This document shows positions 11,299-20,843 of a stretch of DNA of 30,576 bases, piece by piece. The first letter of the stretch is position 1. Each line of letters starts with the position of its first letter. The stretch covers positions 13,403 to 43,978 of the forward strand of contig CAUDNR010002702.1 in the NCBI GenBank assembly GCA_958430865.1. Reading direction: 5' to 3'. The translations under genes were made by a program, and so were the position numbers. The DNA is from Entrophospora sp. SA101 (taxonomy: Eukaryota > Glomeromycota > Glomeromycetes > Entrophosporales > Entrophosporaceae). The notes under the pieces are model-generated. The model was not told where the DNA came from. It saw only the letters and a program-made list of their open reading frames with translations, and did not search any database.

Positions 11299-11994
11299 CA
11301 GTTCACTCTCTCTATAACGGCCCGCCTGATTTGGCAAAAAAAGGCCGTTATAGAGAGAGACCGTTATAGAGAGTTTGCAGATCATGGTCATAATGTGATA
11401 CAATATAAAGATTTTTATTTTGTATGATAAAATATATTTAAAAAATAAATGAAATAAATGAAAGTAAACTATTTATAATTTGCATACTTATTCAATATTA
11501 AAAAAGCCATCTAGTGTGGATTGTTGTTGTGAGTTAAAATCAATTTTTTTAATTTTTCTTTTCAATAATTTAAAATTATCCTCATTTAATTCTGATTGTT
11601 TGTTGGTCAATGTAAATTTCTAATGTTTTTATTGCTGACAAGGCCTCTTTATTTGTAACAGGTGGAAGTTCTTCGATTATTTCTTCCTGGCTTTCATTTT
11701 TCTCTGGTAGATTAATTATTGGTAACTATGTCATTTAGATTATTCCATCACTTACATATGAGTCATCAATTTCAATGTATTCAGACGCAGATATAGGATT
11801 AGGAAGTGCAAGTTCATCAATCAAATTTTGCAAATCATTGAGCTCTCTTACATTCAATAAATTTAAAATTGATGACATATTTTCAATTTCGTTGGAATTA
11901 ATATCATAATCAGGTAAGATACCAGTTTTTTTCCAGCAGTTAACTATAGTTTGACTGGTAACTTTTTTCCAAGCTTTTGCTGTAAATTTAATTG
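11299..11994 (-). mobile_element. Truncated pogo/Tigger element, unit 2
   Basis: Same left terminus and transposase C-terminal remnant as unit 1, extending 18 bases further (aagcttttgctgtaaattta) before breaking at 11994 into unrelated USP-like sequence. No right terminus. Confidence 0.85.
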
Positions 11995-12203
11995 GAAAAT
12001 TAATTATGAAGAATATATAATTTTTTATCCACCAATTTTAATATTTGAATTGACTCAGAGAGATGATAATTCATATCATCCATCAAATCAATTAGACTTT
12101 CCATTGCATCTTTATTGCAAATCAAGTGAAGAAACTTTGAAATATATGTTGACAGCTTGTGCATTTAGTACCTTACCAGGTGGACATTATTTCTACTGTA
12201 AAG
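11995..12203 (+). pseudogene. USP-like (C19 peptidase) C-terminal fragment
   Basis: The plus frame reads PPILIFELTQRDDNSYHPSN, then LDFPLHLY, then TACAFSTLPGGHYFYCKV. PPILIFEL followed by a GGHY motif resembles the last part of ubiquitin-specific-protease-like domains, where the His is catalytic. It is only about 70 codons, cut by the pogo unit on the left and the hAT terminus on the right. The longer open frame here (from 11951) is a chimera across both joins. The family call is tentative. Confidence 0.4.
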
Positions 12204-12284
12204 TAGAGTTGCCTTCCGAAACTCATGAGTTTAGAACTATTCGAAATCTAAACCCTTCTAAATTGGTTTAGAAAATGGGCCTGA

Positions 12285-12390
12285 ATTCCTAAACTGTTCG
12301 AAACTCCTAAACTGTTTTCAAAACTCCTAAACTGTTTCGAAACTCCTAAACTGTTTTCGAAACTCCTAAACTATTTTCGAAACTCCTAAA
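12285..12390. repeat. Subterminal 18-20-bp repeat array of the hAT element
   Basis: About six direct copies of CTCCTAAACTGTTTTCGAAA with small variations. The opposite end (about 14831-14890) holds inverted relatives (gtttcgaaaacagtttagga). Subterminal arrays of this kind bind transposase in known hAT elements. Confidence 0.7.
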
Positions 12391-12496
12391 AATTCCAAAC
12401 CAAACAAATAAATCTTTATTTTTTCTTAATAAAAAAAAACAACCAAAATATTACTATTATCATTATTAATAAAATTTTTTTAAAAAATAATAATTT

Positions 12497-14600
12497 TTAC
12501 ATATTTGATGGAGGTGAAATTTCAGGAATTGCATCAAAATCAAATACTTCTTCAGAACTTTCTTCCATATTCTCATCTTCTACCTCAATATTATCATTTA
12601 AATCATCATAATCCTCATTAAATATTGGATTATTTAAATCAACCATCTCATTAATAATTAAACATAAACATCTTCATTTGGTATTTCTAATCCTTCTTCA
12701 CCTTCACTATCATCTTCACTATCACCTTCATCATAGTCTTCATCATTATCATCAAAAAATCCACTTCCTTGGACTAGAGATCTTAGTTCTTCTTCATATC
12801 TTTCTTTAGATTCATAATTCAACTCATTTTTAATATTTGAATATAAATAATATCTAATTTTTGCCATATCTTCAATTGTAGACAAACTAAGACATTGCTG
12901 TCTTTTTCCATACAAGAATCCTAGTGCAGAAAATGCTCTCTCACAAGCAGCATGATGAGGAGTGATTGAGAAAATTTTAATTGTTAAACTCTTTACATAT
13001 TCATTTGAATCATCAATAACTTGCCACCAAGTTCTTGGTCTTGTGTAAGAAGAAGAATATTGGATAGAAAAAACACCTTCTGAACCTTTAAAGTTTGCCA
13101 TTTGACCTATTAATTCTGCTACTTTATTATTAGAGTGATTTTTTTTATTCATATTCCAAATGATTTCTCCTGCATATTTAGTTAAATTTGGCCAAATAGT
13201 TGATTTTAAACCAACTCCTAAACAAAAATAAGATGTCAATAATTTATATATAAAATTCTTTTATAATAAAAAAAAATGTTAAATGTTTACCATGGTATAA
13301 TGGGTGAAGAAAATATGCAAGCCAATATGGATGTATTTCAAAAGATTCCCATCTATTATTGATGACTTTAATACAATGGTTCCTAAATTCATTAATCCAT
13401 CTTCATGTGAAATTTTGTTGATATTTACTGCAAGTTTTACAAGTTGGATGAAACAATCTGCAAGGTTAACATTTGTTCCTTCCAAATTGAGAATTGCTTT
13501 TTGTAATGGCAACAATACAGAAGTTACCAGCCCAACATCATGAAAAAAACCTCTTAGACCAAGAATATGTTTCACCTTATCATTTGTAAGTAAATCTTTA
13601 TGTCTTTCATAAATCTTTATTTAAATTGAAAATTTTGTTATCATATATTATAATCTTACAAATGACAAAATAAAAAATAAATAAGAAAGTAATTAATATT
13701 TAAACCTTTTCCAATGGTTGTTTGAGTTGGAGGACAGAGTTAGTGGTCTCAAACATTGAAGTCCATCTAGTTGGTGTGTACGAACAAAGTCCACCACCTT
13801 TAATACCATATTCATCAATATATTTTCTTAATAATGCTCCAACTCTGTGGGAAGTTTTAAAAAAATGGCTAATTTTGTTACTCAACCAACATTATAAGGA
13901 GAAGAAGTAATAAAATACTTTCATCAGAGATTTTTTAAATTTCTTTTTAATTCGGCTCCGTGGGGTCCTAAATCCCAAGTACTAGCTAACCCCTGATAAA
14001 TTTCGGCATTAGGGATGAGAAATCCCTGCTCTTTGAGATAACTAGTTTCATTGTTTAACAACTTTATATGGAAAGGAGTGCTCTAATTGTAATGTTTTTT
14101 AAAATATAGATTATTAAACCATAAATAATATTAAAAAAGCCTAAATTTTAAAAAAACATACTCATAATATCTTTTGTTATCAAATTCACACAGTGTGCTA
14201 TACAATTGGTATTCAAAATGAAAGGATATTTTTCTGAAATTTGTTTTCTTGCACTAAGAATTGCTGAAGCATTGTCACTCACTACAGCTGCAAATTTGTT
14301 TGGCCCAATTCTGGATAAAACACATTCAATTTCATCTCTTAAAATTTCTGCAACAATATACATATATCTTTTTTTGATCTCTTCTTCAATGTATTCACAT
14401 TCATGTGCCAAATGGACTTGCAGTTTATTAACAGCTCTATTACTCCATTTACAATTACATGCTTTGCATTTGGCTCCAAAATGTCCTGGATGTTTTGAGG
14501 GATAACATTCGAAATGTTGCCAAACTGCATTTTTTGGTCACCCACCAAGTTTTTTTGAATTTGATAAACTATTTATATCTACATCAGTATTGTTTGACAT
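12497..14600 (-). pseudogene. hAT transposase pseudogene
   Basis: From the ATG at 14600, 20 codons lead to an in-frame TGA (14538-14540, likely a former CGA). The same frame then gives a BED finger (VWQHFECYPSKHPGHF, KCKACNCKW, VHLAHEC) and runs straight into EILRDEIECVLSRIGPNKFA and VVSDNASAILSARKQ. The roughly 200 residues with the first catalytic Asp, expected between BED finger and core, are missing. Later exons give RVGALLRKYIDEYGIKGGG with TPTRWTSMFE (13700-13885), ILGLRGFFHDVGLVTSVLLP (down to about 13288) and, from 13227, the dimerisation region SITPHHAACERAFSALGFLY. A frameshift near 12658 separates an acidic tail ending at 12497. It is catalytically dead. Confidence 0.85.
13912..14110. 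other. Structured non-coding insert inside the hAT pseudogene
   Basis: A stretch of about 200 bp between two transposase exons has a more GC-rich core (13950-14035) than its surroundings. It has short hairpins: GGGATTTCTCATCCC on the minus strand, and ggggt/acccc pairing around tagctagtacttgggattta. It is longer than the neighbouring introns and may be a SINE or MITE inserted in an intron. No tRNA B box was recognised. Confidence 0.3.
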
Positions 14601-14778
14601 TATTGTGATTAAAAAAATTTATATATTTTTAAGAAAAATTATATTAGAACAAATAAGAAAATTATAACATATTTTTAAACTAAACCAATGATTTAATAAT
14701 TAATTAATTGTCAGGACAATAATATCAAAATAAAATGAACTTTGATAAAAACTTTAGTCGCGAAGAGAAAATAAGAGA

Positions 14779-14982
14779 AAATGAATGATTTTGATAATCA
14801 TGGTTACACATCATATGTCATAAAATCAGTTTAGTTTCGAAAACAGTTTAGGAGTTTCGGGTTAGTTTCGAAAATAGTTTAGGGTTAGAGTTTAGAAAGG
14901 CAACTCTACTATTTATGTCTTGAAAGCAATATTAAAAAGTTTTAATAATGATCGGCATATTATAAAATTATCCAATCAATTT
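14779..14982 (+). repeat. 204-bp inverted repeat, left arm
   Basis: Reverse complement of 16954-17157 without visible mismatch or gap. It contains the last 130 bp of the hAT element including its terminus at 14908, plus 74 bp of outside flank. Confidence 0.95.
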
Positions 14983-15419
14983 TGCTTTATCTACAAAACA
15001 AGAGCCTCCAGCAGGACGATCATCAGTGAGTTGGCATTTGAACGTATCAGAACCAGTAATACGACAAATTAAAGTTATACAATCAGGGTCAAAATTGGCG
15101 CCTACGCAAGGCTCTCCTTGGTTAATAAGGCACAATTTATTATCGCCACATACTTCTCCATCAGAACAATCAGCATCATCATTACAAGCATCATCTGATA
15201 AATGTGTACACATAGTTAATAAATATCAAGATATGAATTTACATAAAAATTTAAAAGAGGGTTTTGCAAGAAAATCATTTGTGCATGTTTTTAGAATAGA
15301 TTAAGACACATACTCGGTCTTCTTTTGAAGAGTCCATTTCCACCGTTGATGCTTATTGCACCAACAAAGACGCTGGAGAAGATTGTTGCAAAGAGCACAA
15401 TTAAAAGAGTTAGTTTCAT
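14968..15419 (-). pseudogene. SCR protein copy 3, C-terminally truncated
   Basis: Exons 15314-15419 and 14968-15194. The signal peptide, intron and first nine cysteines match the other copies. At 14983 the SCR sequence meets the inverted arm, so the last 12 residues (CKSGKCINNFCD, three cysteines) are replaced by KLIG and a stop, giving 110 aa. An odd cysteine count and loss of the last disulphides make normal folding doubtful, but the frame is open and the promoter region is intact. Confidence 0.8.
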
Positions 15420-15621
15420 TGTTGAAAATTTGAAGTGTGCAATTAATATTAATGACAAATGAAAATTTTTTCTAAGTGGATTTGTTTGTGATTTTGCAAA
15501 AGTATTGATTTATTTAGTTATTTATATAATATTTATGTAAGGAATAAATAGATAGTTTCTTGGGGTATTCGATATAAGTTGATTAACAAATCTAAGTAAT
15601 GTCATAATGTAAATTCATATA

Positions 15622-16824
15622 CAGTTCACTCTCTCTATAACGGCCCGCCTGATTTGGCAAAAAAAGGCCGTTATAGAGAGAGACCGTTATAGAGAGTTTG
15701 CAGATCATGGTCATAATGTGATACAATATAAAGATTTTTATTTTGTATGATAAAATATATTTAAAAAATAAATGAAATAAATGAAAGTAAACTATTTATA
15801 ATTTGCATACTTATTCAATATTAAAAAAGCCATCTAGTGTGGATTGTTGTTGTGAGTTAAAATCAATTTTTTTAATTTTTCTTTTCAATAATTTAAAATT
15901 ATCCTCATTTAATTCTGATTGTTTGTTGGTCAATGTAAATTTCTAATGTTTTTATTGCTGACAAGGCCTCTTTATTTGTAACAGGTGGAAGTTCTTCGAT
16001 TATTTCTTCCTGGCTTTCATTTTTCTCTGGTAGATTAATTATTGGTAACTATGTCATTTAGATTATTCCATCACTTACATATGAGTCATCAATTTCAATG
16101 TATTCAGACGCAGATATAGGATTAGGAAGTGCAAGTTCATCAATCAAATTTTGCAAATCATTGAGCTCTCTTACATTCAATAAATTTAAAATTGATGACA
16201 TATTTTCAATTTCGTTGGAATTAATATCATAATCAGGTAAGATACCAGTTTTTTTCCAGCAGTTAACTATAGTTTGACTGGTAACTTTTTTCCAAGCTTT
16301 TGCTGTAAATTTAATTGCATGTTTTAATTGAATTTTTTCATATTCTTAACCATTTCTCTCTTCTTCATAATCACTAATTTTTTTTTGCAAGAAAAGTTTT
16401 TTGTAGTTCACCTTGAAGCTGTTGATTATCCCAGCATCACATTGTTGTAAAAATTTTGTTGTGTTTGGTGGTAAGAAGTAAACTCTTACATTAGTTAAAT
16501 TTGTTGAATTCAGAAATAGAATGACAATAAGCGCGTTCAAATTATTAATATTAATAATTGAGTGTGACACACTCAATTTCTTAATTTGGTAATGATTACC
16601 TCAGATCATGATCGTCAGCCGTTATAGACAACATATAAAACATACGAGAGAATTTCCAGTGGCTGGCCGTTATACACTATAGGAAATTTAATTAAGAAAG
16701 CCGTTATAGAGTAAGGTTTTTATATAGTAAAAATTTGGTTTCTGATTTACAGTGCGTTATAGAATGGAGGCCGTTATAGAGGGGGCCGTTATAGAGGGGG
16801 CCGTTATAGAGAGAGAGTGAACTG
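15622..16824 (-). mobile_element. Full-length defective pogo/Tigger element, unit 3
   Basis: TA-flanked (15620-15621 and 16825-16826) with inverted termini CAGTTCACTCTCTCTATAAC; the right terminus has two extra bases (ga). Only the C-terminal part of a DDE transposase remains on the minus strand: NVRVYFLPPNTTKFLQQCDA followed by GIINSFKVNYKKLFLQ (16346-16576), a stop, and then AWKKVTSQTIVNCWKKTGIL. The CENP-B-like HTH and first catalytic residues are deleted. The right end holds seven direct copies of a CCGTTATAGA motif, three of them in a 15-bp array. It is 1203 bp and non-autonomous. Confidence 0.9.
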
Positions 16825-16826
16825 TA

Positions 16827-16953
16827 TGCGGATTTTTTTTATGGTGCCCCCTTTTTTCTCTAAAAAAGGAAACGGTCGGTGTAACAAAATCTTTCTTCAT
16901 TAGTGTTTTATTAAACATAGCGGGCTTTATATGTGATTGGTTGATTCATAAAG
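16827..16953. other. Short unique sequence between pogo end and inverted arm
   Basis: 127 bp not found elsewhere in the window. On the minus strand it reads CCAATCACATATAAAGCCCG, a CCAAT box followed by a TATA-like TATAAAG, then a GC-richer stretch ending in a run of C/T. It may be a promoter fragment of a gene lost by rearrangement; no coding sequence follows. Confidence 0.3.
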
Positions 16954-17157
16954 AAATTGATTGGATAATTTTATAATATGCCGATCATTATTAAAACTTT
17001 TTAATATTGCTTTCAAGACATAAATAGTAGAGTTGCCTTTCTAAACTCTAACCCTAAACTATTTTCGAAACTAACCCGAAACTCCTAAACTGTTTTCGAA
17101 ACTAAACTGATTTTATGACATATGATGTGTAACCATGATTATCAAAATCATTCATTT
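16954..17157 (-). repeat. 204-bp inverted repeat, right arm
   Basis: Inverted copy of 14779-14982. It ends inside hAT sequence at an arbitrary point and joins the second 9.26-kb block at 17157/17158 with one shared base. As it includes both hAT end and the same flank, it is a copied or inverted segment and not a second independent hAT insertion. Confidence 0.95.
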
Positions 17158-17479
17158 CATCCAGTATGTTATATTTTTCGAGGAGAATGAGGAATAAAAG
17201 TTGACCAAGAATAATCTTAGATTAATGCAAGTAGTGAAATGCTGCCAATTGAATTGATCAATTTGATTATTATATAATATTGATTGTTATAAATACATTG
17301 ATATACTCTATACATATTTAATTAACTATTTTTGGATTTCCATCTTTATAAATAATCATTTTCCTAGCCAATATTACAAAAGCCATAGAAAAATGCACAA
17401 TTAAAAAAAAACTTGATAAATAATAAATAGTAATAATAGTAATATATAATATAGATGACTACTGTTATTATTATTATTG

Positions 17480-18556
17480 TTATGCATTATTACTAGCATC
17501 TGGTCCAACTGACGATAAACAACAGCTGCCGATGATATCTTCATGTTCAAAACTATTTTCTACGCCGACCAAAACTTTATACATTCTATTAACACCACCC
17601 CAAGAAAATTCCTCCACCCTTTTACATTCCCAATTACAACCCTGTACATTCGTTGTCATATATCTACCAATGTCATCACCAAATCTATCCAGTATAGCAT
17701 AACCTAACAATTGAAAGTTCTCCAGATTTTTGTAGAGTTGTTGTTTCAAGCTTGAATTGATCGAGGGTTGTATATTGAAATCTGAGATGCGATCGTTGTG
17801 ATAAAATGTTATTTCGAATTTTATTCGGAATTGTTTTTTAAAGAAAAATTCTTTTTTGAATTGTTGTGAAATAGTTAATAAAGTGTTGGTTAGAGTTGTG
17901 GTAAAAGAGTCGATTTCATTAGTTATAATTTTATCTCGTAGTGATAATTGCGACTGTGATAGGGTGGTTGATGAGTAGGAAGATTGCGGATATATTGGAA
18001 TTTTGAAATATTCCAATTCTTCTTCTAATTCTTGTGATGTTATTGGGATCAAACCAATTGCTTTAAATGAGTAAAAAGAAATAGAAATAGAAATAGAAAT
18101 AGAAATAAAAGGTGAGATTGATTATTTATAATAAATCTTCCATGTCGTCCATTGGCAAACATTTTAATTATTACCTTGATCAATAGTTGGAACTTTACCA
18201 GTTCTATAGAATTGCATAATATAATGAAATAAATGTCCATCTCTGTCGATAAAAAATTCATTAGGAGCATCATACAAAGGATTTTCATCGTCGTCATAGA
18301 GAAACAATGAGCCAAGTAAAGTTGTCGGATAAGCTGTCAAAGTTGACCTGAATGTTTCATACTAAAAAACAATCAATTATTATTACTTTATAATATTGTC
18401 ATTATAAACATATAAAGTTACCTTTATGCCACCGACATTTAATGTAATTTTATCCAAGACTGGTTGAATCTCGGTAGTATCGCTATCATTATCGCTTGTA
18501 TGTAAATGTGAAACAGTGTCTAAATTTGAGTTTGAGTTTGTATTATCTGATAACAT
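17480..18556 (-). CDS. BTB/POZ T1-domain (KCTD-like) protein, copy 2
   Basis: Duplicate of the gene at 1688-2764, with exons 18422-18556, 18175-18361 and 17480-18060, again encoding 300 aa. The coding sequence, both introns and the (agaaat)n array in intron 2 look unchanged. Its downstream side differs: about 320 bp past the stop the sequence joins the inverted hAT arm at 17157 instead of the unique left flank, so the two copies share the upstream region but only part of the downstream region. Confidence 0.85.
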
Positions 18557-18911
18557 GGCTAGTTTTTATAAAAAATTATTGAAAAAAGGAAGCGACATAA
18601 AAAATGGCGCTAAAAAATTTGAAACCTTTTATCAACTCCCATTTAATGTACTGCTGCTGATCTTCTTTATTCAAATTTTGTTGTACAAAGTCACATGAAA
18701 TCATGCAAACATTCATAATAATGACTGTAGATGCTCAAGATGAGACAGTTAAGAGGATTAAAAATTGCTCCCTCCATCAAGACTTGCTCGTCACAATAGA
18801 ATGACCGAATCAATGAAAAAATATAGTAATAGTAATAAAAATTGTTCTCCTGGTTGTGTGGCGCCAGTTCATTTCTATAACCAGCCAGGGCTTCAACCAA
18901 TTTCTTATTGA

Positions 18912-19555
18912 TTATAATATGCTGCAATTGGTAACACATATGCTTATTTGACACCGAGTTATGGAGGGAGGGATGTTGATTTTATCAATCTCCTTATCAT
19001 GCATGAATTCAGTGATATTTTTGGCTGCAAGTAGATATATAAAGAAAAATTTTTCTTCAATTTGTTTTTTTATTTTTGATCATTTAGTACTTTTAAATTT
19101 TTATAATCTTTATCATGATTTTGATCTAATTTTGTTTTTTTATCAGCAGGTTTAACATCCAACAACCTAGCATCTTTTTCAATCTTTAATCATTTATTTT
19201 CAAATGCAAGTTTTTTCTTGATTCTTCCTTCAAACAGCTCTGTTTTTGAAGCCATTTATCTTGCAGCTCTCTCAAGTACCTGTTCACGTAATTTCTTTTT
19301 AACACGAAATCTGGCAGATACAGCTGTATTTCTTCTTCAGCTGCTAATTATCAGGATTGATATTAATTCTAAATCATTATTACTTGATTGATCAGTTGAT
19401 TTTATATTATTGTTAGCAGCAGCAATAGTTAAAGGAGTGGAAGATGGATGTATTAATGGTGGTAGATTGTGTGTAGTGACAGCAGCTGTGGTGGGTATGA
19501 CAGTTGAGTTTGTAAAAAAATAGGAAATAAAATCATTCTGAGCCAAAGACTCCAA
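18912..19555 (-). pseudogene. bZIP transcription factor pseudogene, copy 2
   Basis: Duplicate of 3120-3763 with the same three nonsense codons, now at 19337-19339, 19256-19258 and 19190-19192. The gene was therefore already dead before the large duplication. Confidence 0.8.
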
Positions 19556-19809
19556 TCAGATCATACATATTATTATTAAAGATCTGGCATCATTGGGTTC
19601 TCAAATTTTGCATATATAGTTTGGTGAATCCAAGTTGCAAAATGGTATTTTTTATGAAATTTTTGTTTAAAAATGCACCTGACTTTTGTCCATGTAGTGA
19701 GTGTGTTATATATATTTTTTTTCTTTTAAAATAAGTATTCATAATTGATACATTGTTGTTTGTCATTATAATATATATATGGAATTAATTCAAAAACTCA
19801 TAATGTAGT

Positions 19810-20365
19810 TATACTTGGATTCGCAAGCTACTATTGATGGTTTTAACAATTGGAAACAACAATCAAAAACAATTAGATCTTACCTTAAATTTAACAATTT
19901 TATTTATGGGAAAGCATTTATTCAAAATTTAATGGTAAAATCAACAAAGTTAAACCTCACTCCAATAATTAATATAGCTGACTCATCAGCCAAACCAGGA
20001 AGTATTAATAATCAAATCACAAAAATAAACATAAATAAAAATATAAAAATATGTTACATTATATTGGAAAGAGTTTCCAACCTGTAGAAATTTTATCAAA
20101 CAAATATGCAAAGCAAAACGATTAAATTCTTGGATCTCTTTAAATCGGTTTCAACCATTTTTCACTGAGGAAGAAATACATAAAATAGAGTAGAGTTATC
20201 TTGAGAACTGGTTTTTCTTCTCCTACATCTTTCAAAGACAGTAGATGGAAAGCCTTCAAAATCAAGCTATTATATAATAAACTACCAGTACTAGAAAATT
20301 TAAAGGAACGAGGATCAAATCAAAAGATGCAGTTAAAACAATTAATAGAAAAATCACCCGGATAA
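19810..20365 (+). pseudogene. 3' end of a LINE: RNase H domain and tail, copy 2
   Basis: Exact counterpart of 4018-4573 in the second block, with the same frameshifts and stops. Confidence 0.7.
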
Positions 20366-20410
20366 AATAAATTCAAATTGGGTTCTTATAAAATATAATA
20401 CTATTTATTA

Positions 20411-20740
20411 TTAATTATATTCTAAATAAAAATGTTGACGAAATTCTTTATAGTATAATGTATATTTTTGATTAGTCGACAAATAAACATGGCCTGAGCC
20501 ATCCCAGAGTTTCATCAGAGAAGGCGACTGATGTATATTTGAATATTCTAAAAACAATTTTTTAAATATATTTGCTAAATTAACATCAACTAAAGCTCGT
20601 GAATCAAATTTTGGATGCAATTTTACGAATATATTCCTCTAAACCGTTTGTTTTCAAGGTAAATAATTTGTCTTTACGAGCACCACGCAATTTTAAAAGA
20701 CTGAGACAAATGGGTATTGATGAGTTATATTGATATGTTT
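20411..20740 (-). pseudogene. Unidentified protein-coding remnant, copy 2
   Basis: Counterpart of 4619-4948 in the second block, with the same frame break. Confidence 0.35.
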
Positions 20741-20843
20741 GGCTGTTTTATCATTTTTTTTTCTTTAATTTAAAATCAATTCATTTAATTATGATCGTCA
20801 TTAAATTTTTTCTTGATAATCAATCAACGAAATTTATTATAAA

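Larger units (their letters stand above)
9268..11994. repeat. Tandem duplication of the SCR-pogo unit (period 1354 bp)
   Basis: Unit 1 (9268-10621) and unit 2 (10622-11975, continuing to 11994) look identical. The join CCAAGC-TTAGTCGC at about 10621 links the inside of the pogo transposase remnant to the SCR stop codon, with only one or two shared bases, and changes the stop from TAG to TAA. Unit 2 breaks off at 11994. Confidence 0.93.
12204..14908 (-). mobile_element. hAT DNA transposon, internally deleted and mutated
   Basis: Both ends carry the inverted terminus TAGAGTTGCCTT (from 12204 on the plus strand and from 14908 on the minus strand). Next to both ends lie arrays of AACTCCTAAACTGTTTTCGA-like units. 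The interior encodes a hAT transposase on the minus strand. The 8-bp flanks (ctgtaaag left, ctatttat right) do not match, so one flank has probably been rearranged since insertion; the right end also lies in the 204-bp inverted arm. Confidence 0.85.

Noticed and set aside
11951..12271. 106-aa plus-strand protein
   Set aside because: The frame crosses the pogo break at 11994 and the hAT terminus at 12204, so it is a chimera of three unrelated sequences.
13940..14080. Possible tRNA or tRNA-derived SINE
   Set aside because: Hairpins exist, but no A or B box and no cloverleaf could be drawn.
14909..14916. Target-site duplication for the hAT element
   Set aside because: The 8-bp flanks on the two sides differ at several positions, so no duplication can be claimed.
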